Source: Candidatus Pelagibacter communis (GTDB lineage: Bacteria > Pseudomonadota > Alphaproteobacteria > Pelagibacterales > Pelagibacteraceae). Taken from it: a stretch of DNA of 64,000 nt. Under the pieces are notes generated by a model, which was given only the letters and a program-made list of their open reading frames with translations, had not been told where the DNA came from and ran no database searches. The stretch lies in NCBI GenBank assembly GCA_001179885.1, contig CVSD01000016.1, positions 1 through 64,000 on the forward strand, in the 5' to 3' direction. Below are positions 9,192 through 19,246 of the stretch, piece after piece. Made by a program: the position numbers and the translations under genes. The first letter of the stretch is position 1. Every line of letters begins with the position of its first letter.

Positions 9192-10512
9192 AAAAATATT
9201 TATCAAAACTTTTGGATGTCAAATGAATGAATACGACTCTAATCGTATTTTTGATACTGTTAAAGAAATTGGATTTGTTAAAACAAATAATATTGAAGAT
9301 GCAAATTGTTATTTATTAAATACTTGTCATATTAGAGATAAATCAAAAGAAAAAGTTTATCACGAGATAGGAAGAGTAAAAAAAAATTTTAGATTAAAAA
9401 CTAAACCTCTTGTTATAGTTGCTGGTTGTGTTGCTCAAGCAGAAAATGAAGAAATGCTTAAAAGAGAACCTTATATTGATTTAGTAGTTGGACCACAATC
9501 TTATCATGAAATTAATGATAAAATTGAAGATTATTTAAAAGAAAAAAAAAGATTAGATGTAACAGAATTTGATGCCATTTCTAAATTCAATTATTTAGAA
9601 AAAATTAAAAACTCATCACAAAAAATATCCTCTTTTTTAACAATTCAAGAAGGTTGTGATAAATTTTGTCACTTTTGTGTCGTCCCTTATACACGAGGAC
9701 CAGAATATTCTAGACCGTTTGGTAAAATTATTGATGAGGCAAAAATATTAGCGGACAATGGAGTAAAAGAAATCACTCTTCTTGGACAAAATGTAAACGC
9801 ATATAAAAATGAAAATTATAGATTATCTGATTTAATTTTTGAGATTGAAAAAATTCAACAAATTTTACGAATAAGATATACCACATCGCACCCAAGTGAC
9901 ATGACATATGATTTAATAGAAACTTATGGTAAATCAAAAAAATTAATGCCATTAGTTCATTTACCAGTTCAAAGTGGTTCAAATAAAGTTTTAAAATTGA
10001 TGAATAGAAAACATATTATTGAAGATTACTTTAAGATTTATCATGAGTTAAAAAAGATTAATTCTTCGATAAAATTTTCAAGTGATTTTATTATTGGTTA
10101 TCCAGGTGAAAATGAAAACGATTTTAATGATACACTTAATTTGATTAAAGAAATTAAATTTATAAATTCTTATTCATTTATATATAGTCCAAGGCCAGGT
10201 ACAGTCGCTTCAAAATTAGAATTAATAGATAGAAAAATATCTTTAAATAGACTTAAGACAATTCAAAAAGAATTATTTTATCAACAAACTGAAATGAACA
10301 AATCTTTAGAGAATAATATTATCAATGTTTTAGTTGAAAATAGGACTGAAGAAAGCACCAAATTTTTTGGTAGATCTGAGTACATGACTCCAGTGATATT
10401 AAATGCTAATGATGAGGATGTGGGTAAAATTGTAAAAGTTAAAATTAATAAAAGCAATCAAAATACTCTCTTTGGTGAGATTATAAAAAACACAAAACTG
10501 AAAGTAGCTTAA
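9184..10512 (+). CDS. miaB: tRNA-2-methylthio-N6-dimethylallyladenosine synthase MiaB
   Basis: Radical-SAM methylthiotransferase acting on i6A37 of tRNA. The N-terminal cluster cysteines are Cys12 (TFGCQMNEYDS), Cys48 (NTCHIRDKS) and Cys82 (AGCVAQ). The radical SAM motif CDKFCHFC gives Cys158, Cys162 and Cys165. A C-terminal TRAM domain (about 375-440) ends the protein. Length 442 is typical. It overlaps fur by 8 bp, and phoH starts 2 bp after its stop. It sits beside tsaB, another position-37 tRNA modification gene, as usual in this group. Confidence 0.97.
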   Translation: MSKKIFIKTFGCQMNEYDSNRIFDTVKEIGFVKTNNIEDANCYLLNTCHIRDKSKEKVYHEIGRVKKNFRLKTKPLVIVAGCVAQAENEEMLKREPYIDLVVGPQSYHEINDKIEDYLKEKKRLDVTEFDAISKFNYLEKIKNSSQKISSFLTIQEGCDKFCHFCVVPYTRGPEYSRPFGKIIDEAKILADNGVKEITLLGQNVNAYKNENYRLSDLIFEIEKIQQILRIRYTTSHPSDMTYDLIETYGKSKKLMPLVHLPVQSGSNKVLKLMNRKHIIEDYFKIYHELKKINSSIKFSSDFIIGYPGENENDFNDTLNLIKEIKFINSYSFIYSPRPGTVASKLELIDRKISLNRLKTIQKELFYQQTEMNKSLENNIINVLVENRTEESTKFFGRSEYMTPVILNANDEDVGKIVKVKINKSNQNTLFGEIIKNTKLKVA

Positions 10513-10514
10513 AT

Positions 10515-11519
10515 TTGATTGATACAGTAAAAAAAAATGTTCAAACAAGTCTTAAATTTGTTTATTCAGAGAACAATACACTAAGTGTAATATTTCATGA
10601 CAACAATTTATTAATGGGAATTGTAGGTGAGTTTAATAAGAATCTAAAAGAACTTGAGAAAATTACTGGTTCAAATTTGTATTCAAGAGGAAACTCAATT
10701 TTAATAAAATCATCTGCTGAAAAAAATGAAATTGTAAAAAATGCAATTCAATTTTTGGTTAATCAATTTTTAAATAATGGTAGTATTGAAAATAAAGATA
10801 TTTTGTCTTCGATCGATCAATTTATGATTAATGAAAAAGTAAAAAATACAAATGTAACAGATATTATTAAGACTCCAAAAAAATCAATTATTCCAAGATC
10901 TGAAAAACAGAAAAAATATGTTAGAGCATTAAGAGAAAAAGAGATTATTATATCAGCAGGCCCCGCAGGAACTGGCAAAACATTTCTAGCAGTTGCGATT
11001 GGTTTAACAATGTTGCTTGAGAAAAAAATAGAAAGAATAATTTTATCTCGACCAGCAGTAGAGGCTGGTGAGAGATTAGGTTTTTTACCAGGTGACATGA
11101 AAGAAAAAGTTGATCCATATCTAAGACCTTTATATGATTCACTTTATGATTTATTTCATTTTGAAAAAATTCAAAGAATGATTGAAATTGGTGATATTGA
11201 AATTGCACCTCTGGCATTTATGAGAGGTAGAACTTTAAAAAATTCTTTTGCAATACTTGATGAGGCTCAAAATGCCACTGATACTCAAATAAAGATGTTT
11301 CTAACAAGAATTGGTGAGAATTCTAAAATTATCATTAATGGTGACCCTTCTCAAATTGATTTACCAAACAAACAAGCCTCGGGTTTAGATAGGGCAAAAA
11401 AACTATTGTCTCATTTAAATGAAATTTCAGTTGTAGACTTTGACCATTCTGATGTTGTTAGACATCCTTTAGTGTCAAAAATTGTTAAAGCTTACTCTAA
11501 CAATAATGATAAAAATTAA
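10515..11519 (+). CDS. ybeZ: PhoH-like ATPase (YbeZ)
   Basis: Cytosolic P-loop ATPase of the PhoH family, a partner of YbeY in rRNA handling. Walker A is GPAGTGKT (residues 149-156) and Walker B is the ILDEAQN block near residue 246. The start is TTG (10515), two bases after miaB; no ATG gives a full-length N-terminus. Length 334 is normal. It overlaps ybeY by 14 bp, preserving the conserved ybeZ-ybeY pair. Confidence 0.93.
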   Translation: MIDTVKKNVQTSLKFVYSENNTLSVIFHDNNLLMGIVGEFNKNLKELEKITGSNLYSRGNSILIKSSAEKNEIVKNAIQFLVNQFLNNGSIENKDILSSIDQFMINEKVKNTNVTDIIKTPKKSIIPRSEKQKKYVRALREKEIIISAGPAGTGKTFLAVAIGLTMLLEKKIERIILSRPAVEAGERLGFLPGDMKEKVDPYLRPLYDSLYDLFHFEKIQRMIEIGDIEIAPLAFMRGRTLKNSFAILDEAQNATDTQIKMFLTRIGENSKIIINGDPSQIDLPNKQASGLDRAKKLLSHLNEISVVDFDHSDVVRHPLVSKIVKAYSNNNDKN

Positions 11520-11967
11520 TGTAATATCTGAGGAAAAGTCTTGGTCAAAAAAATTAAAAAAAAAAGAAATTTTTTTTAATAATCTTTGTAAACATTTTCC
11601 TAAAAAATTTAAATTTATAAATAAAAGAGTTTATTTAACTCTTTTACTTTCAAATAACGCAAATATTAAAAAGCTTAACAAAATATTTAGAAATAAAAAT
11701 AAGCATACAGATATATTATCATTTCCATTCCATCAAAAAATTAAAAAATCAAAAGAAATTTATTTGGGAGATATAATAATTAGCTTTAATTATATGAACA
11801 AACCTAAAAATTTAACTTTATATAATTTTAAGGAAAAAATAGCCAAACTCTTTATTCATGGTTTTTTGCATTTATTAGATTTTGACCATATTAAAAAAAA
11901 GGATTACCTTCAAATGCTTACTAAAGAAAAAAAAATTTTTAAATCAGTTCAAAAATTTATAAATTAA
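11506..11967 (+). CDS. ybeY: Endoribonuclease / rRNA maturation factor YbeY
   Basis: Zinc-dependent endoribonuclease involved in 16S rRNA 3'-end processing and ribosome quality control. The metal motif is HGFLHLLDFDH (His118, His122, His128). ATG 11506 is chosen, giving 153 residues; an in-frame TTG at 11482 would add eight unconserved residues and lengthen the overlap with ybeZ. The body is unusually lysine-rich with many A-runs. The usual downstream corC is missing; lnt starts one base after the stop. Confidence 0.92.
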   Translation: MIKINVISEEKSWSKKLKKKEIFFNNLCKHFPKKFKFINKRVYLTLLLSNNANIKKLNKIFRNKNKHTDILSFPFHQKIKKSKEIYLGDIIISFNYMNKPKNLTLYNFKEKIAKLFIHGFLHLLDFDHIKKKDYLQMLTKEKKIFKSVQKFIN

Positions 11968-11968
11968 A

Positions 11969-13513
11969 TTGAAAAAAAAAATTATACTTGATTATTTGTT
12001 ATTATTTATTCTAGGTATATTGAGCTCATTAAGTCTTCCACCATATAATTTTTTTTTAATTAATTTTTTTACATTTAGTATTTTTTTTATTTTTTTATTT
12101 AAAAAACTATTTTTTCAAAATAGTAAAAAAGTTTTTTTCTTGTATGGATGGCTATTTGGTTTTGGTTATTTCTTAACAAATATTTATTGGATAACTATTT
12201 CTTTGTCATTTGACCAAAATTTTAATTTTTTAATACCTATTGCTATTATAGTAATTCCTGCATTTTTAGGGTTGTTTTACGGAATTGTTACATTTTTTTT
12301 TTATGTTTTCAATTTTAGAGATGTAACAAGCTCCTTCTTTCTTTACTCACTTTTATTTGGGCTAACTGAATATATTAGAGGGAGTATATTAACTGGTTTT
12401 CCATGGAATTTGATAATATATAGTTTTTCAGAAAATTTGAAATTTATAAGCTTTCTTTCTGTTATAGGAACTTATTCATTAAATCTTATAGTAATTAGTT
12501 TTTTTACTGTGCCTGCAGTTTATATCTTAAGGAAATCAAAAAAAGAAATTTTGATTTTTATTTTATTGTTACTATTTCCATTAATATTATTAACTTATAG
12601 CAATTTCTATAAGAATTCCTTTTTAACAAAAGAGTTGAAACAAAATCCTTACACAATAAGAGTTATAAGCTCGAATATAAGTTTAGATAGATTTTATGAT
12701 AATATAGATACAAAAAATGTTATAGATGAATTAATAAACCTGAGTTTACCCAATCCTGAAAAAAAAACTTTTTTCTTATGGCCAGAGGGAATAATACCAG
12801 ACACTTTTCAAGATCAAATGATTTTATATAAAGATTTATTTAAAGATAATTTTAATAAGAATCACTTAATTGGTCTTGGCATAACAAGTAGGTTGTCAAA
12901 TGACGATCAATACAAATATTATAACTCATTTTCTGTTTTTGACAGTAATCTAAATTTAGTAAAAAACTACAATAAAGTTAATTTAGTTCCATTTGGTGAA
13001 TTTTTACCATTTGAAAATTTTTTAAATAAGATTGGTTTGAAAACAATTACTAATAATTTTGGATCTTTTACCAATGGAAAAGAAAGAAAAATTATTAAAT
13101 TAGAAAATAATTTTCAAAAATTAAGTTTTTTGCCACTTATTTGTTATGAAATAATTTACAGTGGAAAACTTACAAATAATTTTAATTTTGATTATATTTT
13201 TAATATTTCAGAAGATGGTTGGTTTGGAAGATCTGTAGGACCACAACAACATTTAGTCCATAGCATTTTTCGAGCTATTGAAAATGGAAAATATGTTCTC
13301 AGATCTGCTAATAATGGCATTGCAGTGATAATTAATCCATTAGGAGAAATAGAAAAAAAAATTGATTATGGAAAGGATGGATATATTGATTTTACAAGTA
13401 GAAGAGATCTTGAAGCTACTATATTTTCTATATATGGAAATAAAATATTTTTTATATTAATTTTGTTGTATATTTTTTTAATTTTTTCATTTAATAGGAT
13501 CAAAAATGACTAA
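11969..13513 (+). CDS. lnt: Apolipoprotein N-acyltransferase
   Basis: Inner-membrane enzyme adding the third acyl chain to outer-membrane lipoproteins. The N-terminal half has about six to eight hydrophobic segments (residues 8-210). The periplasmic nitrilase-like domain carries the catalytic triad: Glu273 (WPEG), Lys336 ([10 protein letters not shown]) and Cys392 (ICYEI). One more membrane helix is at the C-terminus. The start is TTG 11969, one base after ybeY. The end overlaps metK by 8 bp. Substrates in this window include the BON protein and the small LptM-type lipoprotein. Confidence 0.95.
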   Translation: MKKKIILDYLLLFILGILSSLSLPPYNFFLINFFTFSIFFIFLFKKLFFQNSKKVFFLYGWLFGFGYFLTNIYWITISLSFDQNFNFLIPIAIIVIPAFLGLFYGIVTFFFYVFNFRDVTSSFFLYSLLFGLTEYIRGSILTGFPWNLIIYSFSENLKFISFLSVIGTYSLNLIVISFFTVPAVYILRKSKKEILIFILLLLFPLILLTYSNFYKNSFLTKELKQNPYTIRVISSNISLDRFYDNIDTKNVIDELINLSLPNPEKKTFFLWPEGIIPDTFQDQMILYKDLFKDNFNKNHLIGLGITSRLSNDDQYKYYNSFSVFDSNLNLVKNYNKVNLVPFGEFLPFENFLNKIGLKTITNNFGSFTNGKERKIIKLENNFQKLSFLPLICYEIIYSGKLTNNFNFDYIFNISEDGWFGRSVGPQQHLVHSIFRAIENGKYVLRSANNGIAVIINPLGEIEKKIDYGKDGYIDFTSRRDLEATIFSIYGNKIFFILILLYIFLIFSFNRIKND

Positions 13514-14675
13514 TTTAAAAAATTTTCTTTTTACAAGTGAGTCAGTTTCTGAAGGTCATCCAGATAAAGTATCAGATAGAATTTCTGATATGGTTGTTGA
13601 TACTTATTTATCAAGAGATCCTTATTCAAGAGTTGCTTGTGAGACACTTACTACTACGAATAAAGTTGTTTTAGCTGGTGAAGTTAGAGGTCCTGAAATA
13701 AAAAGAGATGATTTAATTAACAAAGTAAGAGAATGTATTAAAGATATTGGATATGATCAGGATGGCTTCACATGGAAAGAAGCAACTAAAATTGAGAGTC
13801 ATTTGCATTCACAATCAGCAGATATAGCAATGGGAGTAGACTCCGCTGGTAATAAAGATGAGGGAGCTGGAGATCAAGGAATTATGTTTGGTTATGCTTG
13901 TAATGAAACAGATGTTTTAATGCCAGCACCAATTCATTATTCACATAAAATTTTGAGATTGATGGCAAAAGATAGAAAATTAGGTAAATTAAAAAATATC
14001 GAACCAGATTCTAAAAGCCAAGTAACTTTCGAATATGTTGATGGTAAACCATCAAAAGTAAAATCTGTTGTAATTTCTTCACAGCACTCAGCTGATGTGA
14101 ATCAAGATCAAGTAAGAGAACTATTGAGACCGTATATGATTAATTCAATACCAGAGAATTTTTTAAAAGGCTTTGATGAAAAAGAGTTTTATGTAAATCC
14201 GACTGGTAATTTTGTTATAGGTGGTCCAGACGGTGATTGTGGACTGACTGGAAGAAAGATTATTGTGGATACATATGGAGGTGCAGCACCACATGGTGGT
14301 GGAGCGTTTTCTGGAAAAGATCCAACTAAGGTTGATAGATCTGCAGCTTATGCAGCAAGATATATAGCAAAGAATGTTGTTGCTTCAAAAATAGCAGAAA
14401 AATGTTTGATACAATTGGCTTATGCTATAGGAGTTTCAAAACCTCTTTCAATTTACGTAAATCTTTTTGATAATGATTTAGAAAAAAATAAATTTGTGGA
14501 GGATAAAATTAAAGAAAATTTTGACTTAAGCCCAAGAGGTATTAGAGAAATGCTAGGCTTAAATAAACCTATATATGAAAAAACGGCAGCCTATGGCCAT
14601 TTTGGCAGAGAACCTAATGTTGATGGAGCTTTTTCATGGGAAAAAACCAATAAAACAAACATATTTTTAAAATAG
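13506..14675 (+). CDS. metK: S-adenosylmethionine synthetase
   Basis: Makes S-adenosylmethionine from methionine and ATP. Signature regions are present: [12 protein letters not shown] near the N-terminus, [12 protein letters not shown] in the middle and [16 protein letters not shown] toward the C-terminus. The length of 389 is standard. It overlaps lnt by 8 bp, so it is translated from the same message and I found no SAM riboswitch in front of it. A hairpin with a T-run 57 bp downstream could end this transcript. SAM users nearby include miaB, ubiE and the TylF-type methyltransferase. Confidence 0.97.
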   Translation: MTNLKNFLFTSESVSEGHPDKVSDRISDMVVDTYLSRDPYSRVACETLTTTNKVVLAGEVRGPEIKRDDLINKVRECIKDIGYDQDGFTWKEATKIESHLHSQSADIAMGVDSAGNKDEGAGDQGIMFGYACNETDVLMPAPIHYSHKILRLMAKDRKLGKLKNIEPDSKSQVTFEYVDGKPSKVKSVVISSQHSADVNQDQVRELLRPYMINSIPENFLKGFDEKEFYVNPTGNFVIGGPDGDCGLTGRKIIVDTYGGAAPHGGGAFSGKDPTKVDRSAAYAARYIAKNVVASKIAEKCLIQLAYAIGVSKPLSIYVNLFDNDLEKNKFVEDKIKENFDLSPRGIREMLGLNKPIYEKTAAYGHFGREPNVDGAFSWEKTNKTNIFLK

Positions 14676-14731
14676 TTTCTGTTGAATAATTAAAAAACTT
14701 TTATATATTGCGAGTACATTGTTGAATTATC

Positions 14732-14758
14732 AAAATGGGCTTTTGCCCATTTTTTTTT
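14732..14758 (+). terminator. Intrinsic terminator/attenuator between metK and nusA
   Basis: A nine-pair stem AAAATGGGC / GCCCATTTT with a TTTT loop runs into nine consecutive T. It lies 57 bp after metK and 16 bp before the nusA ATG. It can end the metK transcript or act as a leader attenuator for the nusA operon, like the rimP-leader/nusA-operon leaders known in Proteobacteria. An apparent upstream nusA start (14735) falls inside this stem and is discounted. Confidence 0.85.
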
Positions 14759-14773
14759 GGAACAAACAAAATT

Positions 14774-16327
14774 ATGTTGAATAAAAGAGCTGATAAACTT
14801 GAATTATTAAGAATTGCTGAAGCTGTAGCTTTAGAAAAATCCATAGATAAAGAACTTATTATAACTTCAATGGAAACAGGAATTGCAAAAGCTGCAAAAT
14901 CTAAGTTTGGTCAAGATAATGAGATTAAAGTTGTTATTAATCGAGAGAATGGGGATATAGAAATTTTTAGAAAATTGATTATTTCAGACAATCCAGAGAA
15001 TTCAAATACTGAATTAAAATTAGAAGATGCAATTATTTTAAATTCAACAAATAAAGATAAAAAAATAGGTGATGAAGTATTGCAACCATTACCCTCTTTT
15101 GATTTTGGTAGAATAGCTGCGCAAATAGCCAAACAAGTCATAAATTCTAATGTAAGAGAAGCGGAACGTGAAAGACAATACAATGATTTTATTGATAAAA
15201 AAGATACAATTTTAAGTGGAATAGTAAAAAGATTAGAATTTGGAAATGTAATAATTGATTTAGGTAAAACTGAAGCAATAATACAAAAGAATGAATTAAT
15301 ACCAAGAGAAAATATTAAAGCTGGGGATAGAATTAAAGCTTATTGTCATGATGTGAGAAGAGAACAAAGAGGACAACAAATCTTTTTGTCTAGAGCACAT
15401 CCTAAATTTATGGAAAAACTTTTTTTTCAAGAAGTTCCTGAAATTTATGATGGATTAATTGAAATTAAATCATCTTCTAGAGACCCAGGAAGTAGAGCTA
15501 AAATTTGTGTCAAAGCAGTTGATACTTCACTTGATCCAGTTGGGGCGTGCGTTGGTATGAGAGGATCAAGAGTACAAGCAGTTGTAAATGAATTGCAGGG
15601 TGAAAAAATTGATATTGTTAATTGGTCTGAGGATCCTGCAATTTTAGTTTCTAACGCATTGTCACCTGCAGAGGTTCAAAGAGTTAATGTCGATTTGGAA
15701 AGAAAAAAACTTGATGTTATTCTTACAGAAGAAAATCTAAGTAAAGCTATTGGTAGAAGAGGTCAAAATGTTAGACTTGCAACTAAACTATTAAATTATG
15801 AAATCAACATTATGACTGATGCAGAAGACTCAGAAAGAAGACAGCTTGAGTTTAAAGAAAAAACAGATAATTTTGTAAAAAATTTGGAATTAGATGAGAC
15901 GCTCGGTCAATTACTTGTAGCTGAGGGTTTTTCTACTATTGATGATATAAAAGACAGTTCAGTGGAAAATTTATTAAAAATTGAAGGGATTGAGGAAGAA
16001 ACTGCTAAAGCTCTAATTGAAAGGGCAAATGAGTTTTATCAAAAAGATCAAGAAGATATTTCTGATAGAATTAAAGAACTAGGTTTGGAGGAGGCATTAA
16101 TAAATCTAAAGGGATTAACACCAGGAATGTTAGTTACACTAGGAGATCAAAAAATACTTACATTACAAGATTTTGCAGATCTTGCTTCAGATGAATTAAC
16201 AGGCGGTTTTGACATCGTTAAAGGTGAGAGAGTAAAAGTTCAGGGTTATCTGGAGGACTTTGCTTTGTCTAAAGAGGAAGCAGATGGGCTTATCATGTCT
16301 GCAAGAAATGTTATTTATAAAGATTGA
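14774..16327 (+). CDS. nusA: Transcription termination/antitermination factor NusA
   Basis: RNA polymerase-binding factor for pausing, termination and antitermination. Domains in order: N-terminal RNAP-binding domain (1-120), S1 (about 130-200), two KH domains (about 200-345, with VGMRGSR and AIGRRGQNVRLA loops), then C-terminal helix-hairpin-helix repeats (about 360-515). ATG 14774 is chosen because MLNKRADKLELLRIAEAV is the usual beginning; 13 upstream codons overlap a terminator stem. It heads the operon nusA-infB-rbfA-rpsO-pnp. The usual upstream rimP and downstream ylxR are absent. Confidence 0.96.
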   Translation: MLNKRADKLELLRIAEAVALEKSIDKELIITSMETGIAKAAKSKFGQDNEIKVVINRENGDIEIFRKLIISDNPENSNTELKLEDAIILNSTNKDKKIGDEVLQPLPSFDFGRIAAQIAKQVINSNVREAERERQYNDFIDKKDTILSGIVKRLEFGNVIIDLGKTEAIIQKNELIPRENIKAGDRIKAYCHDVRREQRGQQIFLSRAHPKFMEKLFFQEVPEIYDGLIEIKSSSRDPGSRAKICVKAVDTSLDPVGACVGMRGSRVQAVVNELQGEKIDIVNWSEDPAILVSNALSPAEVQRVNVDLERKKLDVILTEENLSKAIGRRGQNVRLATKLLNYEINIMTDAEDSERRQLEFKEKTDNFVKNLELDETLGQLLVAEGFSTIDDIKDSSVENLLKIEGIEEETAKALIERANEFYQKDQEDISDRIKELGLEEALINLKGLTPGMLVTLGDQKILTLQDFADLASDELTGGFDIVKGERVKVQGYLEDFALSKEEADGLIMSARNVIYKD

Positions 16328-16337
16328 GAGATGAGTT

Positions 16338-18560
16338 ATGGAAAAAAAAACAAAGTTAACCTTATCTGGCGGTATAGCAAAAAAATCTCTTAAGAATATT
16401 GATAAAGCAAAAAATCTAGGAAAAAATTCTGTTCTTATTGAGAAACAAACAGGTAAATTTTCAGGTAAAGCTGGAACATTTAAATCAACCAATTTTAAAG
16501 CAAAAACTGGCTCAAAATTTAATAGAGGAAATTTAGGTAAGGATAATTTAAATTTAAAATCAGCTCCACCCACAAGTGATTTTGAAAGAAGAAAGTTAGC
16601 TGAGCAAAGAGCTACCAAAAGACTTAAAGAAGAAAATGAAAATAAAAATAAAAAGTCTCCAAAATCTGGAACAAAGAAAAGAGAATTAAAACTGACTGTC
16701 TCTAGAGCTTTAAGTGACCAGATAGAAGCAAGAGAGAGAAGTTTAGCTTCTGTGAAAAGAGCAAGACAGAAAGAAAATAGAAATTTAACAAAAGAAGAAG
16801 CTCAAGAGAGTTTAAAACCTGTTAAAAGAAATGTTAATATCCCTGAGGTTATTACCGTTAGAGAGTTAGCAAATAGAATGGCAGAACAATCAAGTAATAT
16901 AATTAAACATATGTTTGGTATGGGAGTAACAGTGACTATAAACCAAAATTTAGCCGCTGATACTGCTGAGTATTTAGTTAAAGAGTTTGGCCACAATCCG
17001 ATCAGAGAAGAAAAAGCTGAAGAAATAATAAAAAAAATAAAAGCATCTAGATCTGAGAATTTAAAAAATAGGCCACCAATCATTACTGTGATGGGTCATG
17101 TCGATCATGGTAAAACCTCTGTTTTAGATGTTTTAAGAAGTACAAATGTAGTTTCAGGAGAGTTTGGAGGAATAACCCAACACATTGGAGCTTATCAAAT
17201 TGAAAATCAATCTAACAAGTTAACTTTTATTGACACACCAGGTCATGCTGCCTTTACTGAAATGAGAGCTAGAGGATCAAAGCTTACTGATATTGTAGTT
17301 TTGGTTGTTGCAGCTGATGATGGAGTTAAACCACAAACAGTTGAGTCGATTAAACATGCTAAGGCAGCAAATGTACCAATAGTAGTTGCGATTAACAAAT
17401 GTGATTTACCAAATGCAGATCCAAAAAAAATTAAAAATCAACTATTAGAATACGAGTTAATTGCTGAAGATCTATCAGGAGATACTTTAATGATTGAAAT
17501 TTCTGCTAAAACAAAAATGAATTTAGATAAATTAGTTGAAGCAATAATTCTTCAAGCAGAAATTTTAGATCTTAAAACTGATTTTGACTCAAAAGCTACA
17601 GGTGTAGTTTTAGAATCCAAAATTGATATAGGAAGAGGTCCAGTTGCAACAATTATTGTTACTACAGGTACATTAAAAAAAGGTGATTTTTTTGTAAGTG
17701 GATTGAAATGGGGAAAAATTAGAGCAATCATTAATGATAAAGGAAAAAACATTGAGGAAGCTTTACCTTCAACACCAGTTGAAATCTTAGGAATTAATGG
17801 TGCTGCAAAAGCAGGAGATGATTTTATAGTTCTAGATAATGAGAAAGAGGCAAAAACTTTAAGTGAAAATAGAGCACAAGAAAGTAAAGATGGAAAAAAT
17901 CCGTTAACATTTGCTACACAAGAATCTGCTTTTTCAAATAAGTCAACTGAGGAACTAAATTTAATTATAAAATCAGATGTTAATGGCTCATCTGAAGCTA
18001 TAAAAAATGCAATCAGTCAAATTAAACATGAGGAAGTAAAACCAAAAATAATTTTATCAGATATTGGTATGGTGACGGAGACTGATGTGACATTAGCCAA
18101 AGCATCAAAAGCAATATTAATTGCATTTAATGTTAAACCTAGCAAAGAAGCAAAAAAACTTGCTGAAATTGAAAAAATTCAGATCTCATCTTACAATATA
18201 ATTTATGAAGTTTTAGATTATGTAAAAAATAAAATGTCTGGGTTATTAACTCCCGATGTAGAAGAAAAAATTACTGGTTCTGCTCAAATTTTAGAAATAT
18301 TCAAGGTTTCAGGCGCGGGTAAAGTTGCAGGTTCAAAAATAACTGAGGGCGAAATTAACAGTAATTCAGATGTTAGAATAATTAGAGATGGTGTAATTAT
18401 TTTTACAGGAAAAGTTGGCAGTTTATTTAGAGAAAAAAATCAAGTAAAACAAGTAAACAATGGTCAAGAATGTGGAATTACAGTTAAAGACTATATGGAT
18501 TTTCAAAAAAATGACACAATAGAAGCTTTTAGTATAACAACAAAAGAAAGATCAATATAA
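16338..18560 (+). CDS. infB: Translation initiation factor IF-2
   Basis: GTPase placing fMet-tRNA on the 30S subunit. A basic, low-complexity N-terminal region (residues 1-165) precedes the IF2_N domain (about 165-215). The G domain has G1 GHVDHGKT (near 252), G3 DTPGH (near 298) and G4 NKCD (near 353). Domain II, IF-2 domain 3 and a C-terminal fMet-binding beta-barrel follow. At 740 residues it is shorter than E. coli IF2 (890), mostly in the N-terminal region. It starts 10 bp after nusA and overlaps rbfA by one base. Confidence 0.97.
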   Translation: MEKKTKLTLSGGIAKKSLKNIDKAKNLGKNSVLIEKQTGKFSGKAGTFKSTNFKAKTGSKFNRGNLGKDNLNLKSAPPTSDFERRKLAEQRATKRLKEENENKNKKSPKSGTKKRELKLTVSRALSDQIEARERSLASVKRARQKENRNLTKEEAQESLKPVKRNVNIPEVITVRELANRMAEQSSNIIKHMFGMGVTVTINQNLAADTAEYLVKEFGHNPIREEKAEEIIKKIKASRSENLKNRPPIITVMGHVDHGKTSVLDVLRSTNVVSGEFGGITQHIGAYQIENQSNKLTFIDTPGHAAFTEMRARGSKLTDIVVLVVAADDGVKPQTVESIKHAKAANVPIVVAINKCDLPNADPKKIKNQLLEYELIAEDLSGDTLMIEISAKTKMNLDKLVEAIILQAEILDLKTDFDSKATGVVLESKIDIGRGPVATIIVTTGTLKKGDFFVSGLKWGKIRAIINDKGKNIEEALPSTPVEILGINGAAKAGDDFIVLDNEKEAKTLSENRAQESKDGKNPLTFATQESAFSNKSTEELNLIIKSDVNGSSEAIKNAISQIKHEEVKPKIILSDIGMVTETDVTLAKASKAILIAFNVKPSKEAKKLAEIEKIQISSYNIIYEVLDYVKNKMSGLLTPDVEEKITGSAQILEIFKVSGAGKVAGSKITEGEINSNSDVRIIRDGVIIFTGKVGSLFREKNQVKQVNNGQECGITVKDYMDFQKNDTIEAFSITTKERSI

Positions 18561-18928
18561 TGGCTGACAGAATAGGAAAACCCGTTTCACAAAGACAGTT
18601 AAGAGTTGGAGAGATGATTAGGCAGTCTTTAAGCATGATTTTTATTAGAAATGAGGCTAAGGTTCCAAAATTAGAAACTAACAATATAACAGTTACTGAA
18701 GTGAGAATGAGCCAAGATTTAAAAATTGCTAAAGCATATGTTCTTCCGTTAGGTGGGAAAAATGCAGAGGAAACAATTGAAATTTTAAAAGAGTATTCAT
18801 TTTTAATAAGAAAAATTTTATCACAGAAAGTGGTTATGAAATTTTTACCTAAATTACTTTTTAGAAAAGATGAATCTTTTGAGTATGCGGAAAAAATAGA
18901 AAACTTAATAAAACAAACAAATAAATAA
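18560..18928 (+). CDS. rbfA: Ribosome-binding factor A
   Basis: 30S maturation factor with a KH-like fold. The N-terminus shows SQRQLRVGEMIRQSLSMI and the middle VTEVRMSQDLKIAKAYVLPLG, both family hallmarks; the end has LPKLLFRKDESFEYAEKIENL. At 122 residues it is standard. Its ATG overlaps the infB stop (TAATG). Normally truB would follow, but rpsO starts only 12 bp later, so truB is not in this operon. Confidence 0.96.
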   Translation: MADRIGKPVSQRQLRVGEMIRQSLSMIFIRNEAKVPKLETNNITVTEVRMSQDLKIAKAYVLPLGGKNAEETIEILKEYSFLIRKILSQKVVMKFLPKLLFRKDESFEYAEKIENLIKQTNK

Positions 18929-18940
18929 ATAGGAAAAAAA

Positions 18941-19189
18941 ATGAGTAAAAAAGCGCAAGAATTAGCAATGCATGAGAAAGATACTGGATCTTCAGAGATT
19001 CAAATCGCTTTGCTGACTGAAAAAATAGACACTCTCTCAAAACATATAAAACAATTCAAAAAAGATAAACATTCATCTGTTGGATTGCTGAGAGCTGTCA
19101 ATAGACGAAAAAAATTGTTGGATTACCTAAAAAAAAATAAGGTAGACTCTTACAAAAATGTACTGTCGAAATTGAATTTAAGAAAATAG
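18941..19189 (+). CDS. rpsO: Ribosomal protein S15
   Basis: Primary 16S rRNA-binding protein. Recognised by HEKDTGSSEIQIALLTEKI, the HSSVGLL segment and RRKKLLDYLKK. It has 82 residues against 88-89 usually; the shortening is at the N-terminus, which opens MSKKAQELAMHEKDTG. It has a purine-rich stretch (AGGAAAAAAA) just before the ATG. The order rpsO-pnp is conserved across bacteria, with a distinctive leader between the two genes here. Confidence 0.96.
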   Translation: MSKKAQELAMHEKDTGSSEIQIALLTEKIDTLSKHIKQFKKDKHSSVGLLRAVNRRKKLLDYLKKNKVDSYKNVLSKLNLRK

Positions 19190-19246
19190 AAGTCAAAATA
19201 GATAGAACGGAATGAAACGAAACGAACGAAACGAAATGGAAATGAA
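19190..19246 (+). promoter_or_regulatory. Purine-rich, T-poor leader of pnp
   Basis: The rpsO-pnp spacer from 19205 to 19246 is built of overlapping GAAACGAA / GAAATG units with T only inside ATG triplets. By hand count, 19201-19380 has 30 T in 180 bases (17%), well below typical for this window, so the bias continues into the first 45 or so pnp codons. Three out-of-frame ATGs (19212, 19236, 19242) open a 22-codon reading frame that overlaps pnp by 34 bp. This could be an unstructured leader for efficient initiation or autoregulation; E. coli pnp is autoregulated through its leader. Confidence 0.5.

Noticed and set aside
13400-13510. SAM riboswitch in front of metK
   Set aside because: metK overlaps lnt by 8 bp and there is no leader in which a riboswitch could fold.
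14735-14773. Earlier nusA start
   Set aside because: The ATG lies in a terminator stem and the encoded residues are not NusA-like; the conserved N-terminus begins at 14774.
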